This document shows positions 35,805 through 44,409 of a stretch of 60,255 bases of DNA, in pieces. The translations under genes and the position numbers were made by a program. The notes below the pieces were generated by a model. It was given only the letters and a program-made list of their open reading frames with translations. It searched no databases and had not been told where the DNA came from. Within the stretch, counting starts at the first letter, position 1. Each line of letters begins with the position of its first letter. This DNA comes from Oscillospiraceae bacterium (GTDB lineage Bacteria; Bacillota; Clostridia; Oscillospirales; UBA929), in contig JAISCT010000049.1 of assembly GCA_031265355.1 (NCBI GenBank), forward strand, positions 1 through 60,255, given 5' to 3'.

Positions 35805-36215
35805 ATGGACAAGACACCGGACACCAGTTCAAATAGAAGCGGAACGTCAGCCAGTATTAAGGACTTGCTCAAAAAAGCAACGACAGAGATGCTGGTGCTG
35901 TTTGTGTTGCGTTTTAAGCCTATGTACACGTATGAAATGATGAATCTGATTGAGCGAATCAGTGGCGGTGTCCTTACTTTCAATACCCTGTACCAAGCCG
36001 TATACAGATTGCAGAAGTTCCGATATATCTTTGAGTCTAACAAGACCATCTCTGAGGACAATAGATTGCGTGTCTACTTTTCTATCACCAAGGAGGGCAA
36101 GGTATACTTTGAAAAATTGGTTGCAGAATATCGGACTGTAACAGATGTGATTGACAAAATTCTCGCGCAGGACACTCTGGATTTGACAAATTTGGAGGGA
36201 GAAGATCAGGGATGA
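35805..36215 (+). CDS. PadR-family transcriptional regulator
   Basis: ATG 35805 (136 aa), six bases behind GAGG. The winged-helix pattern is clear: EMLVLFVLRFKPMYTYEMMNLI, then TLYQAVYRLQKFRYIFE and RVYFSITKEGKVYFEKL. PadR proteins are ligand-responsive repressors, often of membrane proteins encoded next to them. It overlaps the following gene by ATGA and probably controls this three-gene operon. Confidence 0.82.
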   Translation: MDKTPDTSSNRSGTSASIKDLLKKATTEMLVLFVLRFKPMYTYEMMNLIERISGGVLTFNTLYQAVYRLQKFRYIFESNKTISEDNRLRVYFSITKEGKVYFEKLVAEYRTVTDVIDKILAQDTLDLTNLEGEDQG

Positions 36216-36580
36216 AAGCATTAAACCGCTACTACAAAACATTGCGAAAGACCATGATATGCTCCCGCGCTTCTAAAACGCGTTTCCTTAAGCAGACGGA
36301 TGCGTTCGTGGAGGATTTTCTGAAGGACAAGCCAGAGGCTACATTTGAAGATCTCTCCAATTTGCTGGGCGACCCGGCGGCTCTTTCGGAAACATTTATG
36401 GAAACATTAGATCCTGCAGAAATACAACATCATAAGCGTATGCAAAACATATGGAAAATACTTCTTGTTGCTTTGCCTATCGTAGTCATCGTTCTTCTCT
36501 GCATATTCGTTTATTATATAGGTCAGGCACATCTTGACATTGAGCTGACCGAAGAGACCGTAATTTACCTGTATCCGTGA
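36212..36580 (+). CDS. Small membrane protein coupled to PadR (HAAS/DUF6120-like)
   Basis: 122 aa; start overlaps the PadR stop. An N-terminal soluble helical half (RYYKTLRKTMICSRASKTRFL, then DFLKDKPEATFEDLSNLLGDP) resembles the HAAS domain found beside PadR regulators. One membrane helix (about 85-108, ILLVALPIVVIVLLCIFVYY) and a short outer tail follow. Likely a partner in PadR-linked signalling. The family name is a best guess. Confidence 0.65.
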   Translation: MKALNRYYKTLRKTMICSRASKTRFLKQTDAFVEDFLKDKPEATFEDLSNLLGDPAALSETFMETLDPAEIQHHKRMQNIWKILLVALPIVVIVLLCIFVYYIGQAHLDIELTEETVIYLYP

Positions 36581-36653
36581 CGGCGATCTTATAAGCAAGA
36601 TTAATATCACGGATTTGGGCAATTTATATTTACTAAATTGGAGGAATCTGACA

Positions 36654-37118
36654 ATGAAGAAGGTCAAAGCGTTTATCTGCTGCTTCGCTATGCTGTGCGT
36701 CATATCCGCGCCGGTATCTAGTTATGCCGCCGAGTTCGGGGAGGCTCAAACAACCGACATTGAATACCTTGGCGACGGCATCACGGTTGAAACGACCATA
36801 ACAGTCCATAGTTCTTTGCTGAGAAGCAGCACCAAAAGCGCCACGCGCGCATCCACGTATAAGGACAACGGCACCACCATAGCAACCGTTACGTTGAACG
36901 CCACGTTCGGATACGATGGTTCGTCCGCCTGGGTTGTCAGCGCGTCCGCCAGTCATTGGGTCGCCAGCAACTGGACCTATGAGAACCAGAGCATTTCGAC
37001 GACAGGCGCAACCGCGCGCGTCACAGCCACGCTGAAGAAGTGGCTTGGATCTACTTCAACCGGCACCGCTTCCGTGAATAGTGCGCTGACGTGCAGTGCC
37101 GGCGGAACGGTCAGCTGA
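36654..37118 (+). CDS. Small secreted protein of the PadR operon, unknown function
   Basis: 154 aa from ATG 36654, nine bases behind GGAGG. The signal peptide covers about 1-25 (CCFAMLCVISAPVSSYAA). The mature part is a Ser/Thr/Ala-rich beta-strand pattern (YKDNGTTIATVTLNATFGYDG, then SASASHWVAS and ATARVTATLKKW) ending in SALTCSAGGTVS, like an immunoglobulin-type sandwich. It is followed by a strong terminator. I do not know its function; it may be a bacteriocin-like or surface-interacting protein. Confidence 0.65.
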   Translation: MKKVKAFICCFAMLCVISAPVSSYAAEFGEAQTTDIEYLGDGITVETTITVHSSLLRSSTKSATRASTYKDNGTTIATVTLNATFGYDGSSAWVVSASASHWVASNWTYENQSISTTGATARVTATLKKWLGSTSTGTASVNSALTCSAGGTVS

Positions 37119-37177
37119 CGGGTTGTCTGGCGACAGTGTGTTGCGTACAAGTGCAATGCAATTGCAGTAGATGAAGG

Positions 37178-37206
37178 CAAAAAGAGGCGCGATGCGCCTC
37201 TTTTTG
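37178..37206 (+). terminator. Rho-independent terminator of the PadR operon
   Basis: CAAAAAGAGGCGC, a three-base loop, then GCGCCTCTTTTTG: a 13-bp stem ending in a T-run. Confidence 0.85.
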
Positions 37207-37444
37207 TTGTAAATATATGGGAAAATTTGCAAGACACTCTTGCGAAGACAGCGGCAGGCCCTGCCTCGCCGCCCGGCGCCGGGGTGTGCCTGGGACCCGC
37301 TTCGCGGGATTTGTGCCGCAACAGGTAAGTCCGCTCCTCATGTTTTGCGTTTTTCTTTCGATTTATTTAATGGGGAAATTTACACCTGAGGGATTACATC
37401 GCTCACCGGACGGGCGTCCGGTGAACACAGTGAGGAGAATCTGT

Positions 37445-39262
37445 ATGCGCCTTGTAAAAAATATGAAAGTCTCGGTGAAAATCCTGTTGTCTTTCATGAT
37501 TGTCATCGCATTGTCCATCGTGATCGGCCTGATCGGCATCGTCAGTCTGGTTACGATCAACCGGGAGAGCACGGAGCTGTATGAGGAAAACACCCTGCCG
37601 ATGGCCGACTTGGCTACACTGTACGATCTTCTCGGCGGGCAGCGCATATGCGCGGACAATGTGGTCATCTTCTATGAAGCGGACCCGGACTTGGCCGAAG
37701 CGGAATACAACGACTTGGCCGATAAGGAAAGCGATTTTGAGGCGGCTCTTTCCGCCTACCGGGCCACCATTGCGGAGGGCGATACCGCAAAAATGAGCGG
37801 CTATGAGACGATCGCCAACCAATACGGCGGCGCCGCTTTTACAAGTGCCAAGGCCGACCTCCGCGCCGCCTATGCAAGCGGCGATCTTGAGGCGCTGACG
37901 GCCGCCGCCAGGGAGATCGACAGCGCCGGCTCGGATATTTCGGATACGATCGACGCGGCGTTTGCGTACAACAAAACCCAGGCGGGCGACAAAGTGGCTA
38001 CCAACGACACCCTGTTCGGCTCAAGCACCGTCATCATTGTCGCCATTGCGGTCGTGACGCTGTTGATCTCGCTCTTTTTGGCCATTTTAATCTCCAAAAT
38101 CATCGCCAATCCCGTCAACCGCATCTTGGCGGTGGCCAGGCAGGTGGGCGACACCGGAAGCCTTGCGCTCTCCGAGGAGAGCGTGGGTGCGGTCAAACAG
38201 GACGCCGCCTTTAAGGATGAAATCGCCCAAATGGCGGGCGCTTTCGCCAAGATGATGGACGGCATGATCGACAAGGCCAAGACATTGGAGGTCGTGGCCG
38301 GCGGCGACCTGACGCCGGCCGTAAATCTGGTCGGCCCAAAGGATACGCTGGGCAACGCGATCGCCGCGATGATCGACAGCCTCAACCGCATGTTCGGCGA
38401 CATCAACGGCTCCGCTTCGCAGGTCGCGGTCGGCGCCCGGCAGATCGCCGACGGCGCCCAGACGCTGGCACAGGGCTCCACCGAGCAGGCGACCTCCATC
38501 GAGGAGCTGTCCCGATCCATCAGTGACATCGCCGACAAAACCAACAAAAACGCCCAGTTGGCCGGCCAGGCCGCCAGTCTGTCGGAAACCATCCGCGCCA
38601 ACGCCGAAAAAGGCTCCGGCCAGATGGATCAGATGACAGAGGCCGTACAGGAGATCAACGTGGCTAGCCAGAACATCAGTAAAGTCATCAAAGTGATCGA
38701 CGACATTGCCTTCCAGACGAACATCCTGGCCCTCAACGCGGCGGTGGAGGCCGCGCGCGCCGGCCAGCACGGCAAGGGGTTTGCGGTGGTGGCCGAAGAA
38801 GTCCGCAGTCTGGCTGCCAAAAGCGCTGCGGCCGCCAAGGACACCACGGGGCTGATCGACAACTCCATGGCCAAGGCGCAGCTCGGTTCTCGCATCGCGG
38901 AGGAGACCGCCAGTTCGTTGAAGAAGATCGTGGAGGGCATCAACGAGAGCACCGTCATCGTCGGCAACATCGCCCGTTCCTCCGAGGAGCAGTCGAGCGC
39001 CGTCAAGCAGATCAACATCGGCATCGACCAGGTGGCGCAAGTCGTACAGCAAAACAGTGCCACCGCCGAGGAGAGCGCTTCCTCCTCCGAAGAAATGACC
39101 GGTCAGGCCGATATGCTATCCCAGCTTGCCTCTCGGTTCAAGCTGCGCAGGGACGCCCTAGCCTCTCTGCCGTCGTCACCGGCCGCCGCTTTCGCCGGCG
39201 GAGGGTCCGACCAGTGGCCGGCGGACCACTTTATCACATCGGGCGGCATGGGCAAATATTGA
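37445..39262 (+). CDS. Methyl-accepting chemotaxis protein
   Basis: I chose ATG 37445 (605 aa) behind GAGGAGAA. The first membrane helix is at about 11-36 and a four-helix-bundle sensor domain at about 40-185 ([22 protein letters not shown]). The second helix is at about 190-215 ([20 protein letters not shown]), followed by HAMP and the long signalling coiled coil. The hairpin tip [20 protein letters not shown] with [13 protein letters not shown] is intact. It signals through CheA/CheW and implies a motile cell. The C-terminal tail is low-complexity without a CheR-docking pentapeptide. Confidence 0.93.
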   Translation: MRLVKNMKVSVKILLSFMIVIALSIVIGLIGIVSLVTINRESTELYEENTLPMADLATLYDLLGGQRICADNVVIFYEADPDLAEAEYNDLADKESDFEAALSAYRATIAEGDTAKMSGYETIANQYGGAAFTSAKADLRAAYASGDLEALTAAAREIDSAGSDISDTIDAAFAYNKTQAGDKVATNDTLFGSSTVIIVAIAVVTLLISLFLAILISKIIANPVNRILAVARQVGDTGSLALSEESVGAVKQDAAFKDEIAQMAGAFAKMMDGMIDKAKTLEVVAGGDLTPAVNLVGPKDTLGNAIAAMIDSLNRMFGDINGSASQVAVGARQIADGAQTLAQGSTEQATSIEELSRSISDIADKTNKNAQLAGQAASLSETIRANAEKGSGQMDQMTEAVQEINVASQNISKVIKVIDDIAFQTNILALNAAVEAARAGQHGKGFAVVAEEVRSLAAKSAAAAKDTTGLIDNSMAKAQLGSRIAEETASSLKKIVEGINESTVIVGNIARSSEEQSSAVKQINIGIDQVAQVVQQNSATAEESASSSEEMTGQADMLSQLASRFKLRRDALASLPSSPAAAFAGGGSDQWPADHFITSGGMGKY

Positions 39263-39307
39263 GCGCCGCATCGGGCGGGTTGTTTTTGTTTTTCAAAGAG
39301 GAAAAAA

Positions 39308-39340
39308 CAGGCGGGGCAAGTCGTTGATTTGCCCCGCCTG
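39308..39340 (-). terminator. Hairpin with T-run on the minus strand
   Basis: CAGGCGGGGCAA (39308-39319) pairs with TTGCCCCGCCTG (39329-39340). The T-run TTTTTT lies on the minus-strand side (39302-39307 read in reverse), while the plus side has only AATCTGGATTTT. It probably serves the plus-strand chemoreceptor gene as an imperfect terminator and blocks antisense transcription. Confidence 0.55.
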
Positions 39341-39470
39341 AATCTGGATTTTCCTAAATTTTATCTTTATTTTACCTGTTTTTGATAGCGCGATTCTCCA
39401 CTGTCTGTTAGAATTTTCTTCAGGAGTTTGGGTAAAAATGGACGCCGAAATTTTATTGTGGAGGATTACA

Positions 39471-41417
39471 ATGATGAAAAAAGCAAAGAGAGTCCTTGCC
39501 CTGGCTGTTTGTCTGCCGATGGCTGTTGCCGCTATCGCCTTGACGGGCATGGCAGCGATAGCGGCCCCGTCCAACCCCATTGAAGCATTTGCGCCCAAAA
39601 CAGGGGTCAGGTTTGGCGTCATGAGCGATACGCATATCGGCGCTTCCGCGCTGGCCTCGCTTACAAATGAAGCGCGCTTGGTAACCGCGTATCAGACCTT
39701 TGCGAAAATCGATTCCACGATGGATGCCATTGTCACAGTGGGAGACATCACGGAAAGCGGCACGCTACAGCAATTCAACACATATAAGGCAATTATGGAC
39801 GAAAACTCCAAGGCACAGGAAAACATCTTGTCGTTGGGCAATCATGACAACTATCAGGTCAACGGGCAAGACGTTTTGAAGCGCTTTGAAGACGTCTTTG
39901 GATTCTCGGCCAACCATGATAAAGAGATAGGCGGCTACCACTTTATCACCGTGAGTACCCTGGACAGGGAATACAATACCGCGACCTACGAGCAGCACAG
40001 AGAATGGCTGGAAGCGCGGTTGGACGCCGCTCACGCAGAGGATCCCGCAAGGCCTATCTTTGTGTTTATCCATCATACAATGGTTGACACTTGTATCGGC
40101 TCGCGGCAGTCGCAGGCGGATCCGGCGCATGATTTGCGTGGAGTACTGAGCAAATATTCTCAGGTCGTCACTTTTTCGGGGCACTCCCATGTGTCTCCGA
40201 TCGACCCGAGGAACATTTGGCAAGGGGATTATACCGCGCTTAACTGCGGATCCGTATATTATGTCGCGCTGGATTTTACCAATCCGCTGACGGCCGGCCA
40301 GACAAACAACACAAACATCGGATATTCCCCCGTCAACCGCGGCGAGTCCAGCACGGGCATAGTTGTGGACGTGGACGGATCGTCCGTGACCATTCGCCGC
40401 GTCGACATGTATTACGGAAAAGAGATCGCCGCGCCGTACGTGTTCGACACATCGGCTGACAAAGCCATGCTTCCCTATCGCCAGGACAAACGCATGGAAG
40501 AATCCCGCGCGCCCGAATTTGTACCCGGCGCCAAAATCGCAGTCTCCAATCTTGCCGATACAGGTTTCACCTACACCTTTGCACAGGCGGAAAACAAGAG
40601 CGAAACCATTCCGGACGATGGAGCCTTTGTCTATACCGTGGAAATCAGTGAATCGGAAACGGGCGCTGTCGCAGATACAGCCCGTTTGCAAGCAAACTAC
40701 TTTATGCTCCCACAGCCCGAAACTGTCTCCTACAGCACAAATAAGCTGAAAGAAAACACCTCTTATCGCATCAGCGTCACGCCGATCGGCTTCTACGGAA
40801 AAGAAGGCGCCGCTCTGACCGGCACCTTTACGACAAAAGGCCCGCTGAGTATCACCTGCGATGCGAACCTTGTGAAAAAAGGCGATTACTTCCGGGTGGC
40901 CGCGGCCTTTGTCGAGACAGTCCAGAGCAACGCCGCCATTCTCGATTATGCCTTCGACACCGAAAAATATGCATTCAGAGGCTTTACGCCCTCCGAAGGC
41001 ATGAGCGTGCTCAATACGGCCACAAGCGAGAGCGGCGTGAGGATTGCGGTCATGATGCCCGGTTACGGCGCCAAAGAGCTCGGCCAGGTTCTCTTCTCCG
41101 CCAGAGAGGACGCCGCACTTCAGAACGAGGACAATGAAATCAAACTGACGCTACACTATGTTGTGAAAGATGAAGCCGGCGGTAAACTAATACGCGTTGC
41201 GGCCGCCGATACAGCCTTCACCTCCAGCGGCGGAACGCTCGGAACCGGAGAGAATGGCGACGTCACCCTGATTGATCTCTCCAATGTCATCGACATGTTC
41301 GGCGCGGACACCGCCCACGCAAATTGGAGCAAATACCGCTTCTACGACTACAACAACAACGGCGCCATCGACATCCAGGACATCGCGGCCGTTGCCAAGA
41401 TGATAAAAACACGATAG
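39471..41417 (+). CDS. Secreted metallophosphoesterase with cohesin-like region and dockerin
   Basis: ATG 39471 (648 aa), six bases behind GGAGG; ATG 39474 is also possible. Signal peptide about 1-32. The calcineurin-like metallophosphoesterase domain (about 45-320) has the metal-binding motifs MSDTHIG, VGDITES, GNHDNY, HHTM and GHSHVS. A fibronectin-like part (about 350-455), a beta-sandwich resembling a cohesin (about 457-585) and a C-terminal dockerin-like pair follow: GDVTLIDLSNVIDMFG and YDYNNNGAIDIQDIAAVAKM. Only the second Ca-binding loop is canonical. Dockerins attach proteins to cohesins of cellulosome-type scaffolds, so this enzyme may be docked at the surface. The substrate is unknown. 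Confidence 0.82.
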   Translation: MMKKAKRVLALAVCLPMAVAAIALTGMAAIAAPSNPIEAFAPKTGVRFGVMSDTHIGASALASLTNEARLVTAYQTFAKIDSTMDAIVTVGDITESGTLQQFNTYKAIMDENSKAQENILSLGNHDNYQVNGQDVLKRFEDVFGFSANHDKEIGGYHFITVSTLDREYNTATYEQHREWLEARLDAAHAEDPARPIFVFIHHTMVDTCIGSRQSQADPAHDLRGVLSKYSQVVTFSGHSHVSPIDPRNIWQGDYTALNCGSVYYVALDFTNPLTAGQTNNTNIGYSPVNRGESSTGIVVDVDGSSVTIRRVDMYYGKEIAAPYVFDTSADKAMLPYRQDKRMEESRAPEFVPGAKIAVSNLADTGFTYTFAQAENKSETIPDDGAFVYTVEISESETGAVADTARLQANYFMLPQPETVSYSTNKLKENTSYRISVTPIGFYGKEGAALTGTFTTKGPLSITCDANLVKKGDYFRVAAAFVETVQSNAAILDYAFDTEKYAFRGFTPSEGMSVLNTATSESGVRIAVMMPGYGAKELGQVLFSAREDAALQNEDNEIKLTLHYVVKDEAGGKLIRVAAADTAFTSSGGTLGTGENGDVTLIDLSNVIDMFGADTAHANWSKYRFYDYNNNGAIDIQDIAAVAKMIKTR

Positions 41418-41445
41418 CGGGTGTATGGTGCCTTGAACGATTGTA

Positions 41446-41480
41446 GTCAATCGAACCGCTGCCAGACGAGCCAAAATTCA
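41446..41480. repeat. 35-bp copy of the 3' end of the PadR-linked membrane protein gene
   Basis: These 35 bases match 42275-42309 with three mismatches. On the minus strand they encode EFWLVWQRFD and a stop, against EFWHVWQWFD and a stop in the intact gene at 42276. They are the remains of a second copy, leaving the MNT gene between the two repeats. Confidence 0.75.
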
Positions 41481-41534
41481 GGCCGGAGCTGTTTGGCAAT
41501 AGCTGTTTTGACGGCAGTGCTCCGAAAGATGGCA

Positions 41535-41577
41535 AAGGGCGTTGAAATTTGGGGGAATTTCGACGCCCTTCGTTTTG
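41535..41577 (+). terminator. Terminator between metallophosphoesterase and MNT genes
   Basis: AAGGGCGTTGAAATT, loop of six, AATTTCGACGCCCTT, followed by CGTTTTG: a 15-bp stem with one G-T pair. The interval 41418-41853 otherwise holds only the repeat at 41446 and the promoter near 41791. Confidence 0.7.
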
Positions 41578-41787
41578 TCCTTTTGCGGCCCCGCAAACCG
41601 TCGCATCGGGCGCCGCGTCTGTGCGGAGCCCGCCGGCGGGGACCGTCTTGAGAGACTTCCAGATCGTAGGTGTACCAGGTGCTGTCTTTTTCCCACTAAA
41701 TTCGGCTGCCCGTGAGAGCAAGTGACCGGTTCAACTTGCTCGCGATCGACTAACGCCCCAAATCATACTGGAAAAATCGAAGAGATA

Positions 41788-41796
41788 TGCTATAAT
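41788..41796 (+). promoter_or_regulatory. Extended -10 promoter of the MNT gene
   Basis: TGCTATAAT at 41788-41796 is an extended -10; no good -35 hexamer lies 17 bases upstream. The ATG follows 58 bases later. Confidence 0.5.
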
Positions 41797-41853
41797 GGGG
41801 ATAAGAAACACCGGGAGAGCGGTGCTTCTCCGAGACGGATGGGAGGGGATCAA

Positions 41854-42144
41854 ATGCCTGAAATTGATAAGATTCGGCAGGTGGCTGCCCGCTTGGCCAA
41901 GGACTACCCGATCAAGAGCTTGTCGTGCTTTGGCTCATATGCCAGCGGTTCCCAGACCAAGGACAGCGACATAGACCTCTTGGTCGAGTTTACGTCGCCT
42001 ACGATTTCCCTGATCAAGCTGTCGGGACTGAAACAGAGGCTGGAAGAACAACTTGGACTGTCTGTGGATCTGATACATGCCCCAATCCCCGTCGAGTCAT
42101 ACATTAAAATTGACAAGGAGATTTTGCTCTATGAACGAGCGTGA
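41854..42144 (+). CDS. MNT-type nucleotidyltransferase (HEPN/MNT antitoxin-like)
   Basis: 96 aa from ATG 41854 behind GGGAGGGG. It carries the minimal nucleotidyltransferase signature SCFGSYASGSQTKDSDIDLL (a G-S pair then D-x-D). In HEPN/MNT modules this protein AMPylates or blocks a HEPN RNase. The expected partner starts at 42131 overlapping this gene, but only its first dozen codons are recognisable, so this may be an orphan antitoxin. Confidence 0.85.
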   Translation: MPEIDKIRQVAARLAKDYPIKSLSCFGSYASGSQTKDSDIDLLVEFTSPTISLIKLSGLKQRLEEQLGLSVDLIHAPIPVESYIKIDKEILLYERA

Positions 42145-42180
42145 CCAATTGAAAAAGGATAGCAGCCATTTTGTCAGGGG
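42131..42180 (+). pseudogene. Truncated start of a HEPN/DUF86-type partner
   Basis: ATG 42131 overlaps the end of the MNT gene and begins MNERDQLKKD, the usual opening of DUF86/HEPN toxins in such pairs. After that the frame loses all resemblance and runs into a hairpin. The toxin gene appears deleted. Confidence 0.55.
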
Positions 42181-42237
42181 CCCCAAGGAGATCTCTGTAA
42201 TCTGTCGCAATCCGATCGTTGTACTGAAATTTGAAGC

Positions 42238-42266
42238 GGAGGGGCAAATCGACGAGTTGCCCCTCC
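42238..42266. terminator. Hairpin between the MNT remnant and a convergent gene
   Basis: GGAGGGGCAA (42238-42247) pairs with TTGCCCCTCC (42257-42266), followed by AAAATTTTG on the plus strand. It is ten bases from the end of the convergent membrane-protein gene, so probably a weak bidirectional terminator. Confidence 0.5.
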
Positions 42267-42275
42267 AAAATTTTG

Positions 42276-42617
42276 TCAATCGAACCACTGCCAGACGTGC
42301 CAGAATTCAACGTGCCGGGCCGCGAGGGCGAGGGCGGTGTAGCCGAGGGTGAAGAATCCGGCGAAGGCGGCCAGCGAGACGGTGACGAGACCGCGGAGAC
42401 GGCGGCGCAGGGGCGCGCGCAGCAGGGGGTGGATACTCACCGGCGGGTAGCGGGTGCCGCGCCATGTGTTTCGGTGCCACCGCCGGTAGGCGCGCGCCGT
42501 GTTCGCCGCGAAGGCGTGACAGCACGCCGTCAGCGCGGCGAACACGCACCCGAGCGCGAGGAGCGACAGCCCCACCGCCGCGTCGCCGAGCGCGTCCAAA
42601 AAGACATCTCTATTCAT
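42276..42617 (-). CDS. Small membrane protein coupled to PadR
   Basis: 113 aa; start ATG 42617 overlaps the PadR stop by four bases. Two hydrophobic helices (about 14-38, LSLLALGCVFAALTACCHAF; about 76-100, LVTVSLAAFAGFFTLGYTAL) enclose an Arg-rich cytoplasmic loop. No named family is recognised. The pairing with PadR mirrors the operon at 35805-37118. A 35-bp piece of its 3' end is duplicated at 41446-41480. Confidence 0.65.
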   Translation of the reverse strand: MNRDVFLDALGDAAVGLSLLALGCVFAALTACCHAFAANTARAYRRWHRNTWRGTRYPPVSIHPLLRAPLRRRLRGLVTVSLAAFAGFFTLGYTALALAARHVEFWHVWQWFD

Positions 42618-42985
42618 CGGGACACTCCTCCTTGCTCATCGTCCACCCGGATCATATCGTCCACCGCCCGCGCGAAGGCGAGCCACTCCGCCCGGCGGCG
42701 GCGGTACTCCGCCCGGCCCGTCGACGTGAGCGAATAGTACTTCCGCGGCGGGCCGCCGCTGTCCTCGGACAGATACGCCGTCACGAGTCCTTCGTTCTTC
42801 AACTTCCGCAGGATGGGGTAGACCGTCCCGTCTGCAATCTCGATCCTGCGCGACAGCGCCTCCGACACATCGTACCCATACCGGTCTCCCCTGTGCAGCA
42901 GCGAGAGCACGCAGAGGTCTAACACACCCTTTTTATACTGACTGTTGATGCGGACACCTCCCTGCGACGATTCGTATTGCGTCAC
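42614..42985 (-). CDS. PadR-family transcriptional regulator, possibly leaderless
   Basis: 123 aa from GTG 42985. INSQYKKGVLDLCVLSLLHRG, then DRYGYDVSEAL and ADGTVYPILRKLKNEGLVT show the PadR winged helix, followed by GGPPRKYYSLTSTGR. No ribosome binding site precedes the GTG. The -10 of a consensus promoter ends five bases before it, so translation may begin at the first base of the mRNA. The natural PadR N-terminus would be ten residues further in, where GGGAGGTG is present but no start codon. It probably represses itself and the coupled membrane protein. Confidence 0.82.
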   Translation of the reverse strand: MTQYESSQGGVRINSQYKKGVLDLCVLSLLHRGDRYGYDVSEALSRRIEIADGTVYPILRKLKNEGLVTAYLSEDSGGPPRKYYSLTSTGRAEYRRRRAEWLAFARAVDDMIRVDDEQGGVSR

Positions 42986-42990
42986 TATTG

Positions 42991-43019
42991 ATTATAATAT
43001 AGTAGTGTTTGTTTGTCAA
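42991..43019 (-). promoter_or_regulatory. Consensus promoter of the second PadR gene
   Basis: On the minus strand TTGACA (43014-43019), 17-base spacer, TATAAT (42991-42996). The GTG start follows after CAATA. Confidence 0.75.
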
Positions 43020-43087
43020 TAGCTGCCTTGGAGGAAGCGTCGGCGCGCCGCCCGCTCTGCGGAGGGGGCGCGGGGGGCCGGCGGGGC

Positions 43088-43116
43088 TTGCGCGCGGTGG
43101 TGTTTTGTGGTATACT
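43088..43116 (+). promoter_or_regulatory. Promoter of the phosphofructokinase gene
   Basis: TTGCGC (43088-43093), 17-base spacer, TATACT (43111-43116), about 40 bases before the ATG. Confidence 0.55.
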
Positions 43117-43155
43117 GGGCGCGAACGTATCGTGAACATACAAGGAGGAGAAACA

Positions 43156-44409
43156 ATGCCTGAACTGAAAGGCGCATGCATCATCGGCCAGTCGGGAGGT
43201 CCCACTTCGGTCATCAACGCCAGCGCGCTCGGCGCCATCCGGACGGCGCTGGATACAGAGACCATCACAAAGGTCTACGGCGCCGCGCACGGGATCCGCG
43301 GGGTGCTGGACGATGTGCTCTACGACATGGACTACGAGGATTCACAGGAGCTTGAGTATCTGCGCCACACCCCGTCCAGCGCGCTCGGTTCCTGCCGCTA
43401 CAAGATGAAGGACCCCGACGCGGACGACACCGACTACCGCCGCATCCTTGACATCTTCCGGAAGTACGACGTGCGGTACTTCTTTTACAACGGCGGCAAC
43501 GACAGCATGGACACCTGCAACAAGATCAGCAAATTCATGCTGAAGGCCGGCTACGAGTGCCGTGTCATGGGCATCCCCAAGACCATCGACAACGACCTGT
43601 TCGGCACGGACCACTGTCCCGGCTACGGCAGCGCCGCCAAGTATATCGCCACTTCCTGCGCGGAGGTCTATCAGGACGCGCGCGTCTACGATACCCCCAT
43701 GATCACCGTCGTGGAGATCATGGGCCGCCACGCCGGCTGGCTCGCCGGGGCCAGCGCGCTGGCCTCCCTCGTGGGCGCGGGCCCGGACCTCATCTATCTG
43801 CCCGAGGTGGCCTTCGACATGGACGCGTTCCTGCGCGACATGACGGCCATCTACAAAAAGTCCGGCAAGGTCGTGATCGCGGTGAGCGAGGGCATCCACG
43901 ACAAGGACGGCAGATTCATCGCCGAATACGGTTCCGACATCGCGCAGACCAAAGACTCCTTCGGCCACGCCCAGCTCGGCGGTCTGGCCGCGACGCTGGC
44001 CGCCCGCGTGAAGCGGGAGACAGGCGCCAAAGTGCGGGGCATCGAGCTCTCGCTCCTCCAGCGCTGCGCCGCGCACGAGGCCTCGGCCACCGACATCGAG
44101 GAGTCCTACGCCGCCGGCGCCGCCGCGGTGAGCAACGCCGTCGCGGGGATCACCGATAAGATGGTCGGGTTTGAGCGCGTCATGGAAAACGGCCGATATT
44201 CCTGCCGCATCAAGCTGCTCGATCTGTCAATCGTGGCGAACACAGAGAAGAAAGTGCCGCGCGAGTGGATCAACAAAGCCGGCAACGGTGTGCTGCCGCC
44301 TTTCATCGAATATGCGCTGCCCCTGATTCAGGGCGAGACCGCGCTCTCCCGCGAGAGCGGCCTGCCCCGTTTCGCGCGGCTCAAAAAGGTGCGCGCGCAC
44401 AAGCTGTGA
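43156..44409 (+). CDS. 6-phosphofructokinase, probably pyrophosphate-dependent
   Basis: 417 aa from ATG 43156, seven bases behind AAGGAGG. PFK motifs are CIIGQSGGPTSVIN, YNGGNDSMDT, GIPKTIDNDL and VVEIMGRHAGWL. The Lys in PKTIDND (Gly in ATP enzymes) and the NDS in GGNDS (GGDGS in ATP enzymes) indicate PPi as phosphoryl donor, so the reaction is likely reversible and usable in glycolysis and gluconeogenesis. The following membrane-protein gene overlaps its stop (GTGA). Confidence 0.9.
   Translation: MPELKGACIIGQSGGPTSVINASALGAIRTALDTETITKVYGAAHGIRGVLDDVLYDMDYEDSQELEYLRHTPSSALGSCRYKMKDPDADDTDYRRILDIFRKYDVRYFFYNGGNDSMDTCNKISKFMLKAGYECRVMGIPKTIDNDLFGTDHCPGYGSAAKYIATSCAEVYQDARVYDTPMITVVEIMGRHAGWLAGASALASLVGAGPDLIYLPEVAFDMDAFLRDMTAIYKKSGKVVIAVSEGIHDKDGRFIAEYGSDIAQTKDSFGHAQLGGLAATLAARVKRETGAKVRGIELSLLQRCAAHEASATDIEESYAAGAAAVSNAVAGITDKMVGFERVMENGRYSCRIKLLDLSIVANTEKKVPREWINKAGNGVLPPFIEYALPLIQGETALSRESGLPRFARLKKVRAHKL

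Noticed and set aside
37207..37444. A c-di-GMP or other riboswitch before the chemoreceptor gene
   Set aside because: The leader has a hairpin (TCACCGGAC/GTCCGGTGA) but lacks the conserved core of the known c-di-GMP classes.
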